A stretch of DNA of 16,116 bases from Planctomycetota bacterium (GCA_021828925.1 JAJZCT010000009.1:1-16116); one strand, 5' to 3'; shown: positions 5,740 to 14,745, counted from the stretch's first letter. Made by a program: numbers and translations. The notes: generated by a model from the letters alone, not told the origin.

Positions 5740-7315
5740 GCAGTGTTCTATCAATCCTCGCCAGGGTGGTATCGCGGCCCAGCAGGCACAGTGTTTCCAG
5801 CAGAGGCGGCGAAACCGATCCGCCGCAAATGGCCACGCGCAGGGTCTGAGGCGCGGAGCCACGCTTTTCGCCCAGTTCAATGATTTTTTCAATCACCGGG
5901 GCCAATTGATCCTTAGACCAATCGGTGACGGAATCCAACATGTCGCGAATCTGTTGCAACACCGCTCGGCCATTACCGGATTCAACATGCTTTTTAAAGG
6001 CTGCCGCGTCCAACTTTGGTTCTTCAAAAAAGAAACAGGAATTTTCCGCCATTTCAGCCAAAGTGCCCGTGCGTTCCTGGTACATCGCCAAGAGGTCGCG
6101 CTGTTGCGACTCTGGGGCGTGCTTGATCGGGTAATTAGTGACCGCATTAAAAGCGGTAAGATCATGCAGCAGATCATCCATGGTACGCTTGCGGATATAT
6201 TCACCGTTCATCCATAGCAGCTTTTTGCGGTCAAAGCGGCCGCTGGTTTTGCCAATAGTCTCCAGCGAAAATAGTTGCAGCATTTCCTCGCGTGTAAGAA
6301 TCTCCCGGTTTTCCCCCGGGGACCAGCCGATCAGGGCGATAAAATTCAGCAGCGCATCGGACAGATATCCGCTGCGCCGGAAATCCTGCACATCAATTTC
6401 CGGCAGGGGCACAGCTAATGCAGCACCGATGGCCGCTGCCAGGCGGGAATCATCGGTTTTTTTATCCAGAAATTCCTTCAACTGATCCGCGGTGAGACCG
6501 GATTTTCCAACCAGAGTTTCCAGCGTGTTGCCCTGCTTGATCCATGCCGCCGCGGCCGCCCGTGCGGCTTTGGTTTTATCCCGTTTGGACATTTTGGTGT
6601 TGTCCATATTAAACACCAGCGGCATGTGGGCATGGGCCGGCGGCTGCCATCCCAGCGCTTTGTACAAGCCTAGATGTTTGGGCGTATTCATCAGATGTTC
6701 CTGAGCGCGAAGCACATGGGTGATGCCCATATCGTGGTCATCTACCACCACGGCAAAGTGATACGTAGGAAAGCCGTCGGATTTACGTATGATGATATCA
6801 TCATGTTCCTCACCGCCGACGGAAATGTCACCCAGAATTAAATCATGAAACGTGATGGTTTCAAAGGGCATTTCAAACCGCAGCACGGTTGGCCCGCCGC
6901 CACGTTCAGCACGTCCCGGCATGTTACGGCGATAGCGGAAGGGCCGCTTCATTTTTTCCGCCACCATGCGCATGGCCGCGAGTTGCTGGGGCGTTTCGTA
7001 GGCTTCATAGGCGCGACCGTCCTTTACCAGCTTGTCCAGATGCGCGTTATAAAGCTCCAGCCGCATGGATTGAAAATATTCATTTTTCACTCCACCGGGC
7101 TGCGGGCCGCAATCCCAGTTAAGGCCCAGCCATTGCAGGTCAGAAAGAATCCCGGCGGCGGATTCCGCGGTAGACCGTACCTGATCCGTATCTTCAATGC
7201 GCAAAACAAATTGACCGCCATGCTTGCGGGCAAACAACCAGTTGAACAAAGCGGTTCTGGCTCCGCCAACGTGTAAAAATCCAGTCGGTGACGGGGCGAA
7301 TCGGGTTTTGACCAT
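5732..7315 (-). CDS. gltX: glutamyl-tRNA synthetase, 527 aa
   Basis: It attaches glutamate to tRNA-Glu in the cytoplasm (class Ic synthetase). The N-terminus MVKTRFAPSPTGFLHVGGAR carries the HIGH-type signature (HVGG, 15-18). Further marks are RIEDTDQVRS (39-48), the YHFAVVVDDHDMGITHVLRA block and NTKMSKR with the KMSKS-type loop at 241-245. The C-terminal half is the helical anticodon-binding domain. Between KMSKR and GYLSDALLNF (316-325) there are 70 residues, against about 12 in E. coli GluRS. The extra part is Ala- and Lys-rich at first (DKTKAARAAAAAWIKQ) and fits, from memory, planctomycete GluRS proteins. The ATG at 7315 comes one base after the ubiD stop codon and matches the usual family start. 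An ATG at 7327 (MDSN) lies 2-3 nt after AAGGA and is possible. The pair is probably co-transcribed and translationally coupled. Confidence 0.95.
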   Translation of the reverse strand: MVKTRFAPSPTGFLHVGGARTALFNWLFARKHGGQFVLRIEDTDQVRSTAESAAGILSDLQWLGLNWDCGPQPGGVKNEYFQSMRLELYNAHLDKLVKDGRAYEAYETPQQLAAMRMVAEKMKRPFRYRRNMPGRAERGGGPTVLRFEMPFETITFHDLILGDISVGGEEHDDIIIRKSDGFPTYHFAVVVDDHDMGITHVLRAQEHLMNTPKHLGLYKALGWQPPAHAHMPLVFNMDNTKMSKRDKTKAARAAAAAWIKQGNTLETLVGKSGLTADQLKEFLDKKTDDSRLAAAIGAALAVPLPEIDVQDFRRSGYLSDALLNFIALIGWSPGENREILTREEMLQLFSLETIGKTSGRFDRKKLLWMNGEYIRKRTMDDLLHDLTAFNAVTNYPIKHAPESQQRDLLAMYQERTGTLAEMAENSCFFFEEPKLDAAAFKKHVESGNGRAVLQQIRDMLDSVTDWSKDQLAPVIEKIIELGEKRGSAPQTLRVAICGGSVSPPLLETLCLLGRDTTLARIDRTLQK

Positions 7316-7316
7316 A

Positions 7317-8837
7317 TTAGAATCCATATTCCTTCCAACGCTGCGTGACAGTTTTAACGGTGGCCGCATCCATTTCAATTTCGTCGGGCCAATCCCGCAC
7401 GGTTCCCTCACCGGGCCACTTGCGTGTGGCATCAATGCCCAGTTTGCTTCCCGCGCCCATGGCCGGAGCGGCATGATCCAGGATATCCAATGGCCCCTCG
7501 GCAATAAATGTATCGCGCCGCGGATCGACATTGGCTGCTACGTGAAACAGCACATCATCCTGATTATGCACATCGACATGTTCATCAACCACAATGACCA
7601 TTTTGGTCCATGCCATCTGCCCGGCACCCCAAATGGCATGAATCACCTTGCGGGCATGATACGCATATTCCTTACGGATTTTAATAAACGCACAATTATG
7701 AAACGCTCCAAACATCGGCAAATCATAGTCAATCACATCCGGCACAATAATTTTCAGCAACGGCAGAAATACACGCTCCGTGGCCTTGCCCAGATAATAA
7801 TCTTCCTGCGGCGGCTTGCCGACGATGGTGGTGGGATAAATCGGATTCCGCCGATGCGTTATGGCCGTAATATTGAATACGGGATATTGATCAGCCAGAG
7901 AATAAAACCCCGTATGATCGCCAAACGGCCCTTCGAGAACCGTTTGATTCGGATCGACATACCCCTCTATGACAAATTCACAATTGGCCGGCACTTCCAG
8001 CGGCACAGTTTTACAGGGCACCAAGTCCAACCCGCGGCCCAGCAGGAAACCGGCAAAAATATGTTCATCAATTCCCGGCGGTAAGGGGGCCGTAGCGGCA
8101 TAGGGTAAAACGCTTTCTCCACCGAGCGTAATAGCCAGCGGACAGGGCTTTCCCAGTTTGGCCCACGCCCTGAAATGCCGCGCGCCGTCATGATGTGTAT
8201 GCCAGTGCATGGCGGTCAATTTCTTATCAAAGATCTGCACGCGGTACATCCCCAGATTCCGCGACCCGGTTTCCGGATGCCGGGTAACCACCTGACCCAG
8301 CGTAATATATTTTCCGCCATCTTTCGGCCAGCATTGAATCACGGGCAATCGCGTAATATCGGCATCATCCGTATGAACCACTTCCTGGCACAATCCCGGC
8401 CCAGACCGAACTTTGGGGCCATAACCGGCCAGTTTCAACAAATCCAGACCTTTTTTCATCTTATCCATCAGCCGCACCGGCAACTGCGGCTGCGTTAAAT
8501 CGGCAATGCGCTGGGCCAAAGCATCGAGACTCTCACATCCTAAGGCGGCATGGATGCGGCGATAAGATCCAAACGTGTTAATTACCAGCGGGAAATCCGA
8601 AGCTTTGACGTTTTCAAACAGCAACGCCTGATTAATCGCAGCGGTTCCATGGCGGGGAGCTTTCGCCGCAAACGGCGCATCACCCGCCGGATAGTGCCCA
8701 TCCCGTGTGGGCGATTTACTCACACGGTCGGCAATTTCCGCCACCTCCAGCACCGGATCAACAGGGGCGGAAATTTTCCGCAGTTCTCCCATCTTGTCCA
8801 GTTCAGTTAGAAAATCTCGCAAGGTTTCGTAGGGCAT
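7317..8837 (-). CDS. ubiD: UbiD-family prenylated-FMN-dependent decarboxylase, 506 aa
   Basis: UbiD enzymes remove or add carboxyl groups on aromatic or unsaturated acids using prenylated FMN, which is made by UbiX; the classic role is 4-hydroxy-3-polyprenylbenzoate decarboxylation in quinone synthesis. The protein begins MPYETLRDFLTELDKMGELR, the usual family start. Typical blocks are TLGQVVTRHPETGSRNLGMY (prFMN/metal region), HWHTHHDGARHF, LGRGLDLVP, EFVIEGYVDP and LEGPFGDHTGFYS, which holds the conserved catalytic Glu (about 302). The C-terminal part VVDEHVDVHNQDDVLFHVA and ANVDPRRD also fits. Length is normal. The ATG at 8837 has GGTGG three bases upstream; a TTG at 8855 is less likely. 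No UbiX partner is in the window. Whether it serves ubiquinone, menaquinone or another pathway cannot be told. It is the first gene of a pair with gltX, an unusual partner. Confidence 0.92.
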   Translation of the reverse strand: MPYETLRDFLTELDKMGELRKISAPVDPVLEVAEIADRVSKSPTRDGHYPAGDAPFAAKAPRHGTAAINQALLFENVKASDFPLVINTFGSYRRIHAALGCESLDALAQRIADLTQPQLPVRLMDKMKKGLDLLKLAGYGPKVRSGPGLCQEVVHTDDADITRLPVIQCWPKDGGKYITLGQVVTRHPETGSRNLGMYRVQIFDKKLTAMHWHTHHDGARHFRAWAKLGKPCPLAITLGGESVLPYAATAPLPPGIDEHIFAGFLLGRGLDLVPCKTVPLEVPANCEFVIEGYVDPNQTVLEGPFGDHTGFYSLADQYPVFNITAITHRRNPIYPTTIVGKPPQEDYYLGKATERVFLPLLKIIVPDVIDYDLPMFGAFHNCAFIKIRKEYAYHARKVIHAIWGAGQMAWTKMVIVVDEHVDVHNQDDVLFHVAANVDPRRDTFIAEGPLDILDHAAPAMGAGSKLGIDATRKWPGEGTVRDWPDEIEMDAATVKTVTQRWKEYGF

Positions 8838-9011
8838 TATCCACCAATTAAACAAACCACGAAGTGATAATAGTAGTCCAATTTAACAACCTTGCAAAGA
8901 AAGGATCAGAAACCAACCATACCCGCCGCCGGGGCGGTCAGGATTTCTCGCTGTGACGGAAATTATTCTATCGGCTAAACTAGAGCGTGAGTAATTTTTG
9001 GAGCCGCCTAC
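8838..9011. promoter_or_regulatory. divergent promoter region ubiD / tyrS
   Basis: For tyrS the best promoter is GTGACG (8953-8958) and TAAACT (8976-8981), exactly 17 nt apart, giving a leader of about 24 nt. GGAG (9000-9003) lies 8 nt before the tyrS ATG. A short GC hairpin (CCGCC/GGCGG near 8924-8938) lies upstream. No convincing ubiD promoter is visible. No T-box-like leader precedes tyrS, since the space is too short. Confidence 0.5.
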
Positions 9012-10247
9012 ATGACTGATACTGTCCCCGACAACATCACCGCCGCCATGCACACCCTGCGTAGGGGCGTGGATCATATTTATTCCGAAAAAGAATTGCA
9101 GAATCGGCTTATCAAGGCCGCTAAAGAGGGCCGACAGTTGCGGATCAAACTGGGAATGGATCCCACCGCACCGGATTTACATTTGGGACATGCCGTGGTG
9201 CTGAGAAAACTGCGGCAATTTCAGGATTTAGGACACCGGGCGGTATTGATCATTGGCGACTTTACCGCGATGATCGGCGATCCGACAGGCAAGAAGAAAA
9301 CGCGGCCCGTACTTTCAGCACAGCAGGTTGAGGAAAATGCGGCAACTTATTTTGCGCAAGCCGGAAAAATTCTGGATACCAGCTCGGAGAAATTGGAAAT
9401 CCGCCGCAACAGCGAGTGGCTCTCCACCATGAACTTCGCCGACGCCTTACGCCTGGCCCAACAGATGACCGTGGCCCGCATGTTGGAACGCGATACCTTC
9501 AGTGAGCGGTACAAAGCGGGGGAAGCGATATATATCCATGAATTCATGTATCCGTTAATGCAGGGCTGGGACTCTGTGATGATTAAGGCGGATGTAGAGC
9601 TGGGGGGAACCGATCAGACGTTTAATAATCTCGTCGGACGGGATTTGCAGGCCGGCCAGGGGCAGGAGCCGCAAATTGTCCTGATCATGCCAATTCTGTG
9701 CGGTACCGACGGCGTACAGAAAATGGGAAAATCTCTGGGAAATTATGTAGGTATTGCTGAGGCACCGCGGGAGCAGTTCGGGAAAGTCATGAGCATTCCC
9801 GATTCTCTGATGAAGCAGTGGTTTGAACTCTGCACGCCGTTATCGCCAGCGGAAATCGCCAAGCTCACTGACGGCACTCAAACCCACCCACGCCAGGCCA
9901 AGGAAGAATTGGCACTCTGCATTGTGCGGCAATTTTACAGCGATGCTGATGCACAGGCCGCCGCCGATGATTTCCGCCGAAGGTTTACCGAAGGACAATT
10001 ACCCCAGGAAATAGCCACGCAGGAAATTGATTCCGAACTGGTTAAAGAGGGCCATATCGGCCTGCTGGCCCTGATCAAGGCGGTAGGATTCGCTCCGTCC
10101 ACCAGTGAGGCCCGGCGACTGGTGGAAAGCGGAGCAGTGAGCTTTGGCGGCAATAAAATCAGCGATCCTAGAATCCAGGTATCCATAAGCGATTCTCCGA
10201 TATTGCAGGTAGGAAAGCGCCGGGTATGTAAAGTGACAACGCGGTAA
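9012..10247 (+). CDS. tyrS: tyrosyl-tRNA synthetase, 411 aa
   Basis: It attaches tyrosine to tRNA-Tyr (class Ic). The Rossmann catalytic domain shows LGMDPTAPDLHLGHAVVLRK with the HIGH-type HLGH at 57-60, then IGDFTAMIGDPTGKKKTRP, DVELGGTDQTFN for amino-acid and tRNA recognition, and VQKMGKSLGNY with the KMSKS-type loop KMGKS at 237-241. The C-terminal part (about 345-410) is an S4 RNA-binding domain (STSEARRLVESGAVSFGGNK). The KMGKS form and length match the TyrZ-like branch rather than the E. coli TyrS branch. It has its own promoter and stands alone, ending 20 bp from the convergent MATE gene. No clear terminator is seen in that spacer. Confidence 0.96.
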   Translation: MTDTVPDNITAAMHTLRRGVDHIYSEKELQNRLIKAAKEGRQLRIKLGMDPTAPDLHLGHAVVLRKLRQFQDLGHRAVLIIGDFTAMIGDPTGKKKTRPVLSAQQVEENAATYFAQAGKILDTSSEKLEIRRNSEWLSTMNFADALRLAQQMTVARMLERDTFSERYKAGEAIYIHEFMYPLMQGWDSVMIKADVELGGTDQTFNNLVGRDLQAGQGQEPQIVLIMPILCGTDGVQKMGKSLGNYVGIAEAPREQFGKVMSIPDSLMKQWFELCTPLSPAEIAKLTDGTQTHPRQAKEELALCIVRQFYSDADAQAAADDFRRRFTEGQLPQEIATQEIDSELVKEGHIGLLALIKAVGFAPSTSEARRLVESGAVSFGGNKISDPRIQVSISDSPILQVGKRRVCKVTTR

Positions 10248-10267
10248 CGTGGCGCGGTGTTGACCCG

Positions 10268-11701
10268 TTAAAGTGCCGCATCCGGGACCTGTCGGGAACG
10301 CAGCTTTTCACCCAGCACGTCAAATCTTTGCCAGGCGCGACCTTTCCACCGCCAGAAACTCCAGATTCCGGAAATGCACACATACAACGTCGCCATGATC
10401 CATGGTCCAGAGGCTCCCCATCCCGGCTCCAGCCACATCACCAGCCCCCCGCCACCGACGCACAACCCCCACGCCAGAGCTGTGGTGTAGATCGTGGGCA
10501 CCAGCGTATCGCCCGCGCCGCGCAACGCACCGATATACACGATATTCATGCCGTCAAAGATCTGGAAAATCGCTGAATATATCAGCAACTTTTCAGCGAT
10601 ATGCCGCTGCGCCGGCGGTCCGAGCATAAAACCCGCCAACGCGCCGCGAAAGAACAAAAATATCAACCCGCAAACGCCCATATATGCCATGCTGATAACC
10701 ACCGCCCAACGGGCCGCATGACGAGCCCCGATAATATCCCCCTGGCCGATCCGTTTGCCCACCAGCGCACAGGCCGCCATACTCATTCCCACAGCAGGCA
10801 TGAATGACAAACTTAAATAGCGCATCACCGCACTTTGCGCCTCGGCTGCAGCGCTGCCGAAATGATCCACCCAAGCCAGAGAGAAAATAGTCCAGCAGAG
10901 AATGTCGCTGGATGATTGCAGTCCCGCCGGCAAACCAATGCGCAATATCTGCCAAAGTTTCTTTACGTCCAGTCGTAATCCGCGATGTGTATAAAAGCTG
11001 ATGTTATAGCGATGCGACAGGAAAATACTTGCCAGGATTGCCAGCGATACACCTGAGGCGATGCTGGTGGCTAAAGCGGCCCCCAGCAAACCTAAAGGCG
11101 GTGCGCCAAGGTGACCGAAAATTAATATCCAGTCTAAAATCAAATTAACGACATTCCCCACCACGCCCGCGGTAAACTGATGGACCGGCCGATGAACGCC
11201 CAGAAAGAAATTTCCTAAAATGGAATTGGCGAAGTTGATCGGTGCAATCAGCAGCATGATCTGCGCGAAAAGTGCCTCCAGATGCAGCAGCGGATTATGG
11301 TGGCCTAACAACCGGAACCACCACGGCACCAAGGGAATTAACGGATAGAAAACCACCAACGATCCAACAGCCAGCCACAACCCCTGCCAGGCGAACCGGG
11401 CCGGCGCATCCTGTTCGCTTCGCCCCAGCGACTGAGCCGCAAGCGTATTGATAACCCCCGCCACGCCCACACACGCCGAAACCAACACCCACACGCTGAT
11501 TCCGCCATTAAATGAAGCCGCCAGATTAACGCCATGCGATTGATTCTGCCGATCCACAATCGAGAGCATCCAACCATCCATAAACTGCATGAGGGTATAG
11601 CTGATCGTGCCGGCGATGGTGGGAATCGCCAGACGTAAAAGCGTGGGCAGGGTTCCCGAAAGTGCGATAGCAGGCGATGTTGGGGAATTTTTTCTGGTCA
11701 T
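10268..11701 (-). CDS. MATE-family efflux transporter, 477 aa
   Basis: MATE proteins export cationic drugs or metabolites in exchange for Na+ or H+ across the inner membrane. The sequence has about 12 hydrophobic segments in two repeated halves. Typical marks are LLRLAIPTIAGTISYTLMQF with MDGWMLS after it in helix 1, GVAGVINTLAAQSLGRSEQ in the first half, the GNVVNLILDWILIFG helix and, in the second half, LRIGLPAGLQSSSDILCWT, VGKRIGQGD and IVYIGALRGAGDTLVPT. Length is normal for NorM-like proteins. The start at 11701 has CAGGCAAG upstream. The substrate is unknown. It is divergent, with 62 bp spacing, from a small membrane protein gene, so the two may share control. Confidence 0.92.
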   Translation of the reverse strand: MTRKNSPTSPAIALSGTLPTLLRLAIPTIAGTISYTLMQFMDGWMLSIVDRQNQSHGVNLAASFNGGISVWVLVSACVGVAGVINTLAAQSLGRSEQDAPARFAWQGLWLAVGSLVVFYPLIPLVPWWFRLLGHHNPLLHLEALFAQIMLLIAPINFANSILGNFFLGVHRPVHQFTAGVVGNVVNLILDWILIFGHLGAPPLGLLGAALATSIASGVSLAILASIFLSHRYNISFYTHRGLRLDVKKLWQILRIGLPAGLQSSSDILCWTIFSLAWVDHFGSAAAEAQSAVMRYLSLSFMPAVGMSMAACALVGKRIGQGDIIGARHAARWAVVISMAYMGVCGLIFLFFRGALAGFMLGPPAQRHIAEKLLIYSAIFQIFDGMNIVYIGALRGAGDTLVPTIYTTALAWGLCVGGGGLVMWLEPGWGASGPWIMATLYVCISGIWSFWRWKGRAWQRFDVLGEKLRSRQVPDAAL

Positions 11702-11705
11702 TGAC

Positions 11706-11735
11706 TTGCCTGCCGAGCCATTTTCACACTAAAAT
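11706..11735 (+). promoter_or_regulatory. candidate promoter of the small membrane protein gene
   Basis: TTGCCT (11706-11711) and TAAAAT (11730-11735) are 18 nt apart, placing the start of transcription about 20 nt before the ATG. AAGGAAG lies 8 nt before the ATG. Confidence 0.45.
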
Positions 11736-11763
11736 CCGATTGTTTGATAAAGGAAGCCCTAAC

Positions 11764-12132
11764 ATGAGCCAGCAAATATTAACCCTTGATCCCGCATCTT
11801 TCGCTCCATGCCCTGACCAAAATCAAGCCGCCGGGCCGGTTCACACGTTAGCGTGGCTGATTGTACTGGCCGCCGGCATTGCGTGCCTGATTGTTAATTG
11901 GATTGTACACTTTAACTATCTTCCACACGCTCCAATCGTCGACTATGGCTTTGCGGGATCCCTGGATCTCGAACTGCATATTCTAGGCTGCGCCATTGCT
12001 GGTATCGCGGTGGGCATCTCCCCGAAAATTAAAAGTGCCATGACCTTAAGCATTCTGGTGCTGGTGGCGAACATTGCCTTTTACGCTTTGGTATTTCTGT
12101 TCGGCCCCTTCACAAGTCTGCCAGTACGATAA
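11764..12132 (+). CDS. small integral membrane protein, unknown function, 122 aa
   Basis: I do not recognise the family. After a polar 25-residue N-terminus there are three hydrophobic segments: 29-50 (LAWLIVLAAGIACLIVNWIV), 70-86 and 92-114 (MTLSILVLVANIAFYALVFL). The TM2-TM3 loop is basic (SPKIKS), suggesting it faces the cytoplasm. The ATG at 11764 is chosen over an upstream ATG at 11677 because AAGGAAG precedes it by 8 nt and the longer form would overlap the divergent MATE gene. There are no catalytic motifs. It may be linked to the MATE exporter by shared control, or be unrelated. Confidence 0.7.
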   Translation: MSQQILTLDPASFAPCPDQNQAAGPVHTLAWLIVLAAGIACLIVNWIVHFNYLPHAPIVDYGFAGSLDLELHILGCAIAGIAVGISPKIKSAMTLSILVLVANIAFYALVFLFGPFTSLPVR

Positions 12133-12145
12133 AATCGTCGCCGCG

Positions 12146-13063
12146 CTAAAGCCGTACGCGCGGATCGGCAAACGCGCACGCGATATCGACCAATAGATTC
12201 ATTAATACCAGCAGAACGGTATATACAAGGACAATGCCTAATACCAGCGGTATGTCCTTGTCCAAACAGGCATTGACAAATACTTCTCCCAGCCCGGGGA
12301 TGGCAAAGATTTTTTCAACAATAAATGATCCGGTCAGCACACTGGCGGTGGCCGGTCCCAAAAAAGCCAGCACCGGAATTGATGCGTTGGGCAGGACATG
12401 GCCCGCAATAACTTTCATGGGTGATAAGCCCTTGGCCCGGGCGGTACGAACAAAGTCCGAAGAAATAACATCCAAGGTGCTGGCGCGCGATAATCTTGCT
12501 AAATAGGCTAAAAATAACACGGACAGCGTAAACGCCGGCAAAATTAATTGATGAATGGATCCCCATCCGCCCGAGGGCAACAGCGACGTTTCCACCGCAA
12601 ACAACATCAATAGGCCTGAGCCAATGACAAATGTCGGAAGACTGATTCCCAGCAGCGTACCAACCGCCAGTGCAACATCGGGCCAGCGGCCACGATATAC
12701 CGCTCCCAGCACTCCCGCCGCCACACCCAGCCACAGCGCAATAAGTAGTGCCATGGCCCCCAAGGCCACCGATACCGGCAGACTATTGCGTATCACATCC
12801 AGTACCGTCCAGTTGGCATAACTGATCGTTGGGCCAAAATCGCCATGTGCGATAATGCGCCAGCCATACGCCAGATAAGCATGAAAATCGCCTTTATTAA
12901 GATCGTAGCGTTGCCGCAAGGCCGCCAGCACCGCCGCTGGCGGCTGCTTCTTCCCAATAAACGGATCGCCCGGCGTGGCCATCAGCAACCAGAACGTTAC
13001 GGTGTATACGATCCATACCACCACCGCCGACTGCAGCAATCGCGAAACAATAAATTTCTTCAT
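12146..13063 (-). CDS. oppB: ABC transporter permease, OppB/DppB type, 305 aa
   Basis: It is one of the two membrane subunits of a peptide/nickel-type ABC importer. The N-terminal helix (9-30) is followed by the typical ATPGDPF and a periplasmic stretch, then five more helices (about 97-122, 130-157, 172-190, 229-250, 271-294). The EAA loop, which docks to the ATPase, is DFVRTARAKGLSPMKVIAGH (203-222), with LPNASIPV after it. IPGLGEVFVNACLDKDIPLV near the end is a family mark. The start codon overlaps the stop of the binding-protein gene by ATGA, so the two are translationally coupled. No OppC, OppD or OppF gene follows: the next gene is convergent and ends 13 bp away. Confidence 0.92.
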   Translation of the reverse strand: MKKFIVSRLLQSAVVVWIVYTVTFWLLMATPGDPFIGKKQPPAAVLAALRQRYDLNKGDFHAYLAYGWRIIAHGDFGPTISYANWTVLDVIRNSLPVSVALGAMALLIALWLGVAAGVLGAVYRGRWPDVALAVGTLLGISLPTFVIGSGLLMLFAVETSLLPSGGWGSIHQLILPAFTLSVLFLAYLARLSRASTLDVISSDFVRTARAKGLSPMKVIAGHVLPNASIPVLAFLGPATASVLTGSFIVEKIFAIPGLGEVFVNACLDKDIPLVLGIVLVYTVLLVLMNLLVDIACAFADPRVRL

Positions 13064-14745
13064 CGGAGAGCCTCCGCAACTTGCGGCACCGCGGGGAGTA
13101 TTTTATGGATATATTTGAACAAGGTGATCATACGGACATTGGTGGATATACCGCCAATGCGCTGCGGATTGTACATCAGGCCGTCGCTGTATTGAAACAG
13201 CGGAAGAGACGGCATCCACCGCGTAACCAGTAACTTTTCAGCTTGATGCAGTAGTGCGAAACGCTGGGCCACGTCAGCCTGACGGGAAGCCTCGTGCAGC
13301 AGCGTGTTAAGTCGCGGATTGGAAAAGCCGGTGAGATTATTAGGATTCCCGGAACGGTACAAATCTAACCATGTCGTGGGGTCCATGTAATCGCCGTACC
13401 AGCCGGCACGAGCGATATCATAATTACCCTGCACCACATCCTGATTAAAGATTTTGCTTTCCTCCTGGTGTATGCTCACGCGCACGCCCAGATTGTGCCG
13501 CCACATTTCCGCTACCGCCTGGGCGATTCTAATGTTAATAGCCGCCCCGCTGTTGGTCAGAAATTTGAATACCGGCAACCCCCGGCCACCGGGGTAGCCC
13601 GCTTTTATCAGCAATTTTCTGGCAGCCGGAATATTCATGGATAGACCATGCGGGCTGATATAACCGGGAATACTATCCGGTGGAACCAGGACCTCCAGCG
13701 TTCGATCCGGCAGGCGCAAAATATGTTTCACAATCGCCCGCTTATCAATGGCCATATCCAAGGCCCGGCGGATCAGCGGGTTATTCAACGGCTTATGGCG
13801 ACAGTTGATATTGTAATAATAGGATCCGAATACCTGCCGATAATGCACATCATCCCGCATATGATGCCGTTGCTGACGCAGAAGTGCCGGGGCAAAAAGC
13901 GTCGGCACAAACGAAAGCACATCTACCGCCCCACTCTGATACGCCAGAAATGCGGATTGGCTGTCCGGAAAATTCCGCACGTACAATGCCGGGCATTTAA
14001 CCGCCTGTCGATCCCAGTAATATTTATTAGGCCGTAATTCAAGGTATTGGTGAAATTTCCAGGCCGCCAAATAATACGGCCCATCGGTAACCAGATATGG
14101 TGGGCGGGTCCATCGCGGATTGTAATGCGCGGGCGATTGTCCGCCGGAGCGGAATCTGGCCATCGCCGTCTGATTCAATGGGAAAAAGGGTGGAAAAGTC
14201 AGGAGAGATAAAAAATAAGCGCAGGGGTGCGTCAGCGTGACAACCAGCTTATAAGGCGTCGGCGCTTTGATGCCCACACTGGCAAATGCCGGATGCCGCC
14301 CCGCCGCCAGAGAATTAAAATAAGCTTTCGCCCCGGCGATATGAAACAGCATGGTGACGTAACCGCCGGCGGTAGAGGGCTGGAGTATCCGCTTCCAGGC
14401 AAATAAAAAATCCGCCGTGGTAACGCGCCGGCCGTTGGACCATCGTGCATCGTGGCGAAGATTAAAGGTATACGTCAGACCGTCCCGTGAAATTCTCCAT
14501 GACTTTGCCACGCCCGGTACCGGCTCGAGCGTTTTGGGATCTAATTGCGCCAGGCCTTCCCATAAACCGGTGGCCACACGAATATCCTGCATCCACGTCA
14601 TTTTATCAGGATCCAGTGTGTGAATCTGACCCGCTTCACAGAAGCTAATGGCATCAACCCCCTGCCGATGGGGCGTGGAAATATAAAAACATATCGATCC
14701 GACAAGCAATAGCACAAGAGATGGTATCAGCAGCGTTTGCCTCAT
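13060..14745 (-). CDS. oppA: ABC transporter substrate-binding protein, OppA/DppA type (SBP family 5), 561 aa
   Basis: It would capture peptides or similar ligands outside the membrane for the OppB permease. A hydrophobic N-terminal segment (5-22, LLIPSLVLLLVGSICFYI) is followed by the typical family-5 start: HTLDPDKMTWMQDIRVATGL, PVPGVAKSWRISRDGLTY and NLRHDARWSNGRRVTTADF. Further marks are RRALDMAIDKRAIVKHIL and YGDYMDPTTWLDLY. Length is normal. The Cys19 context (VGSIC) is not a good lipobox, so it is probably held by an uncleaved anchor or released by signal peptidase I. The ATG at 14745 is chosen; a TTG start at 14802 would add a 19-residue extension overlapping the repeat and is unlikely. 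The site before the ATG is weak, so translation may depend on the upstream gene. The ligand is unknown. Confidence 0.9.
   Translation of the reverse strand: MRQTLLIPSLVLLLVGSICFYISTPHRQGVDAISFCEAGQIHTLDPDKMTWMQDIRVATGLWEGLAQLDPKTLEPVPGVAKSWRISRDGLTYTFNLRHDARWSNGRRVTTADFLFAWKRILQPSTAGGYVTMLFHIAGAKAYFNSLAAGRHPAFASVGIKAPTPYKLVVTLTHPCAYFLSLLTFPPFFPLNQTAMARFRSGGQSPAHYNPRWTRPPYLVTDGPYYLAAWKFHQYLELRPNKYYWDRQAVKCPALYVRNFPDSQSAFLAYQSGAVDVLSFVPTLFAPALLRQQRHHMRDDVHYRQVFGSYYYNINCRHKPLNNPLIRRALDMAIDKRAIVKHILRLPDRTLEVLVPPDSIPGYISPHGLSMNIPAARKLLIKAGYPGGRGLPVFKFLTNSGAAINIRIAQAVAEMWRHNLGVRVSIHQEESKIFNQDVVQGNYDIARAGWYGDYMDPTTWLDLYRSGNPNNLTGFSNPRLNTLLHEASRQADVAQRFALLHQAEKLLVTRWMPSLPLFQYSDGLMYNPQRIGGISTNVRMITLFKYIHKILPAVPQVAEALR

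Noticed and set aside
5407..5892. Minus-strand open frame of 161 codons over the sigma/gltX spacer
   Set aside because: It overlaps the ends of both real genes and reads through the terminator and repeat hairpins; no motifs or ribosome-binding site.
7224..8084. Long plus-strand open frame (286 codons) across ubiD and gltX
   Set aside because: It is antisense to two well-supported genes, has no family-like motifs and is explained by GC-biased third positions.
8923..8939. GC hairpin upstream of tyrS as a T-box or riboswitch
   Set aside because: The stem is only 5 bp, lies upstream of the predicted promoter, and the leader is too short for a T-box.
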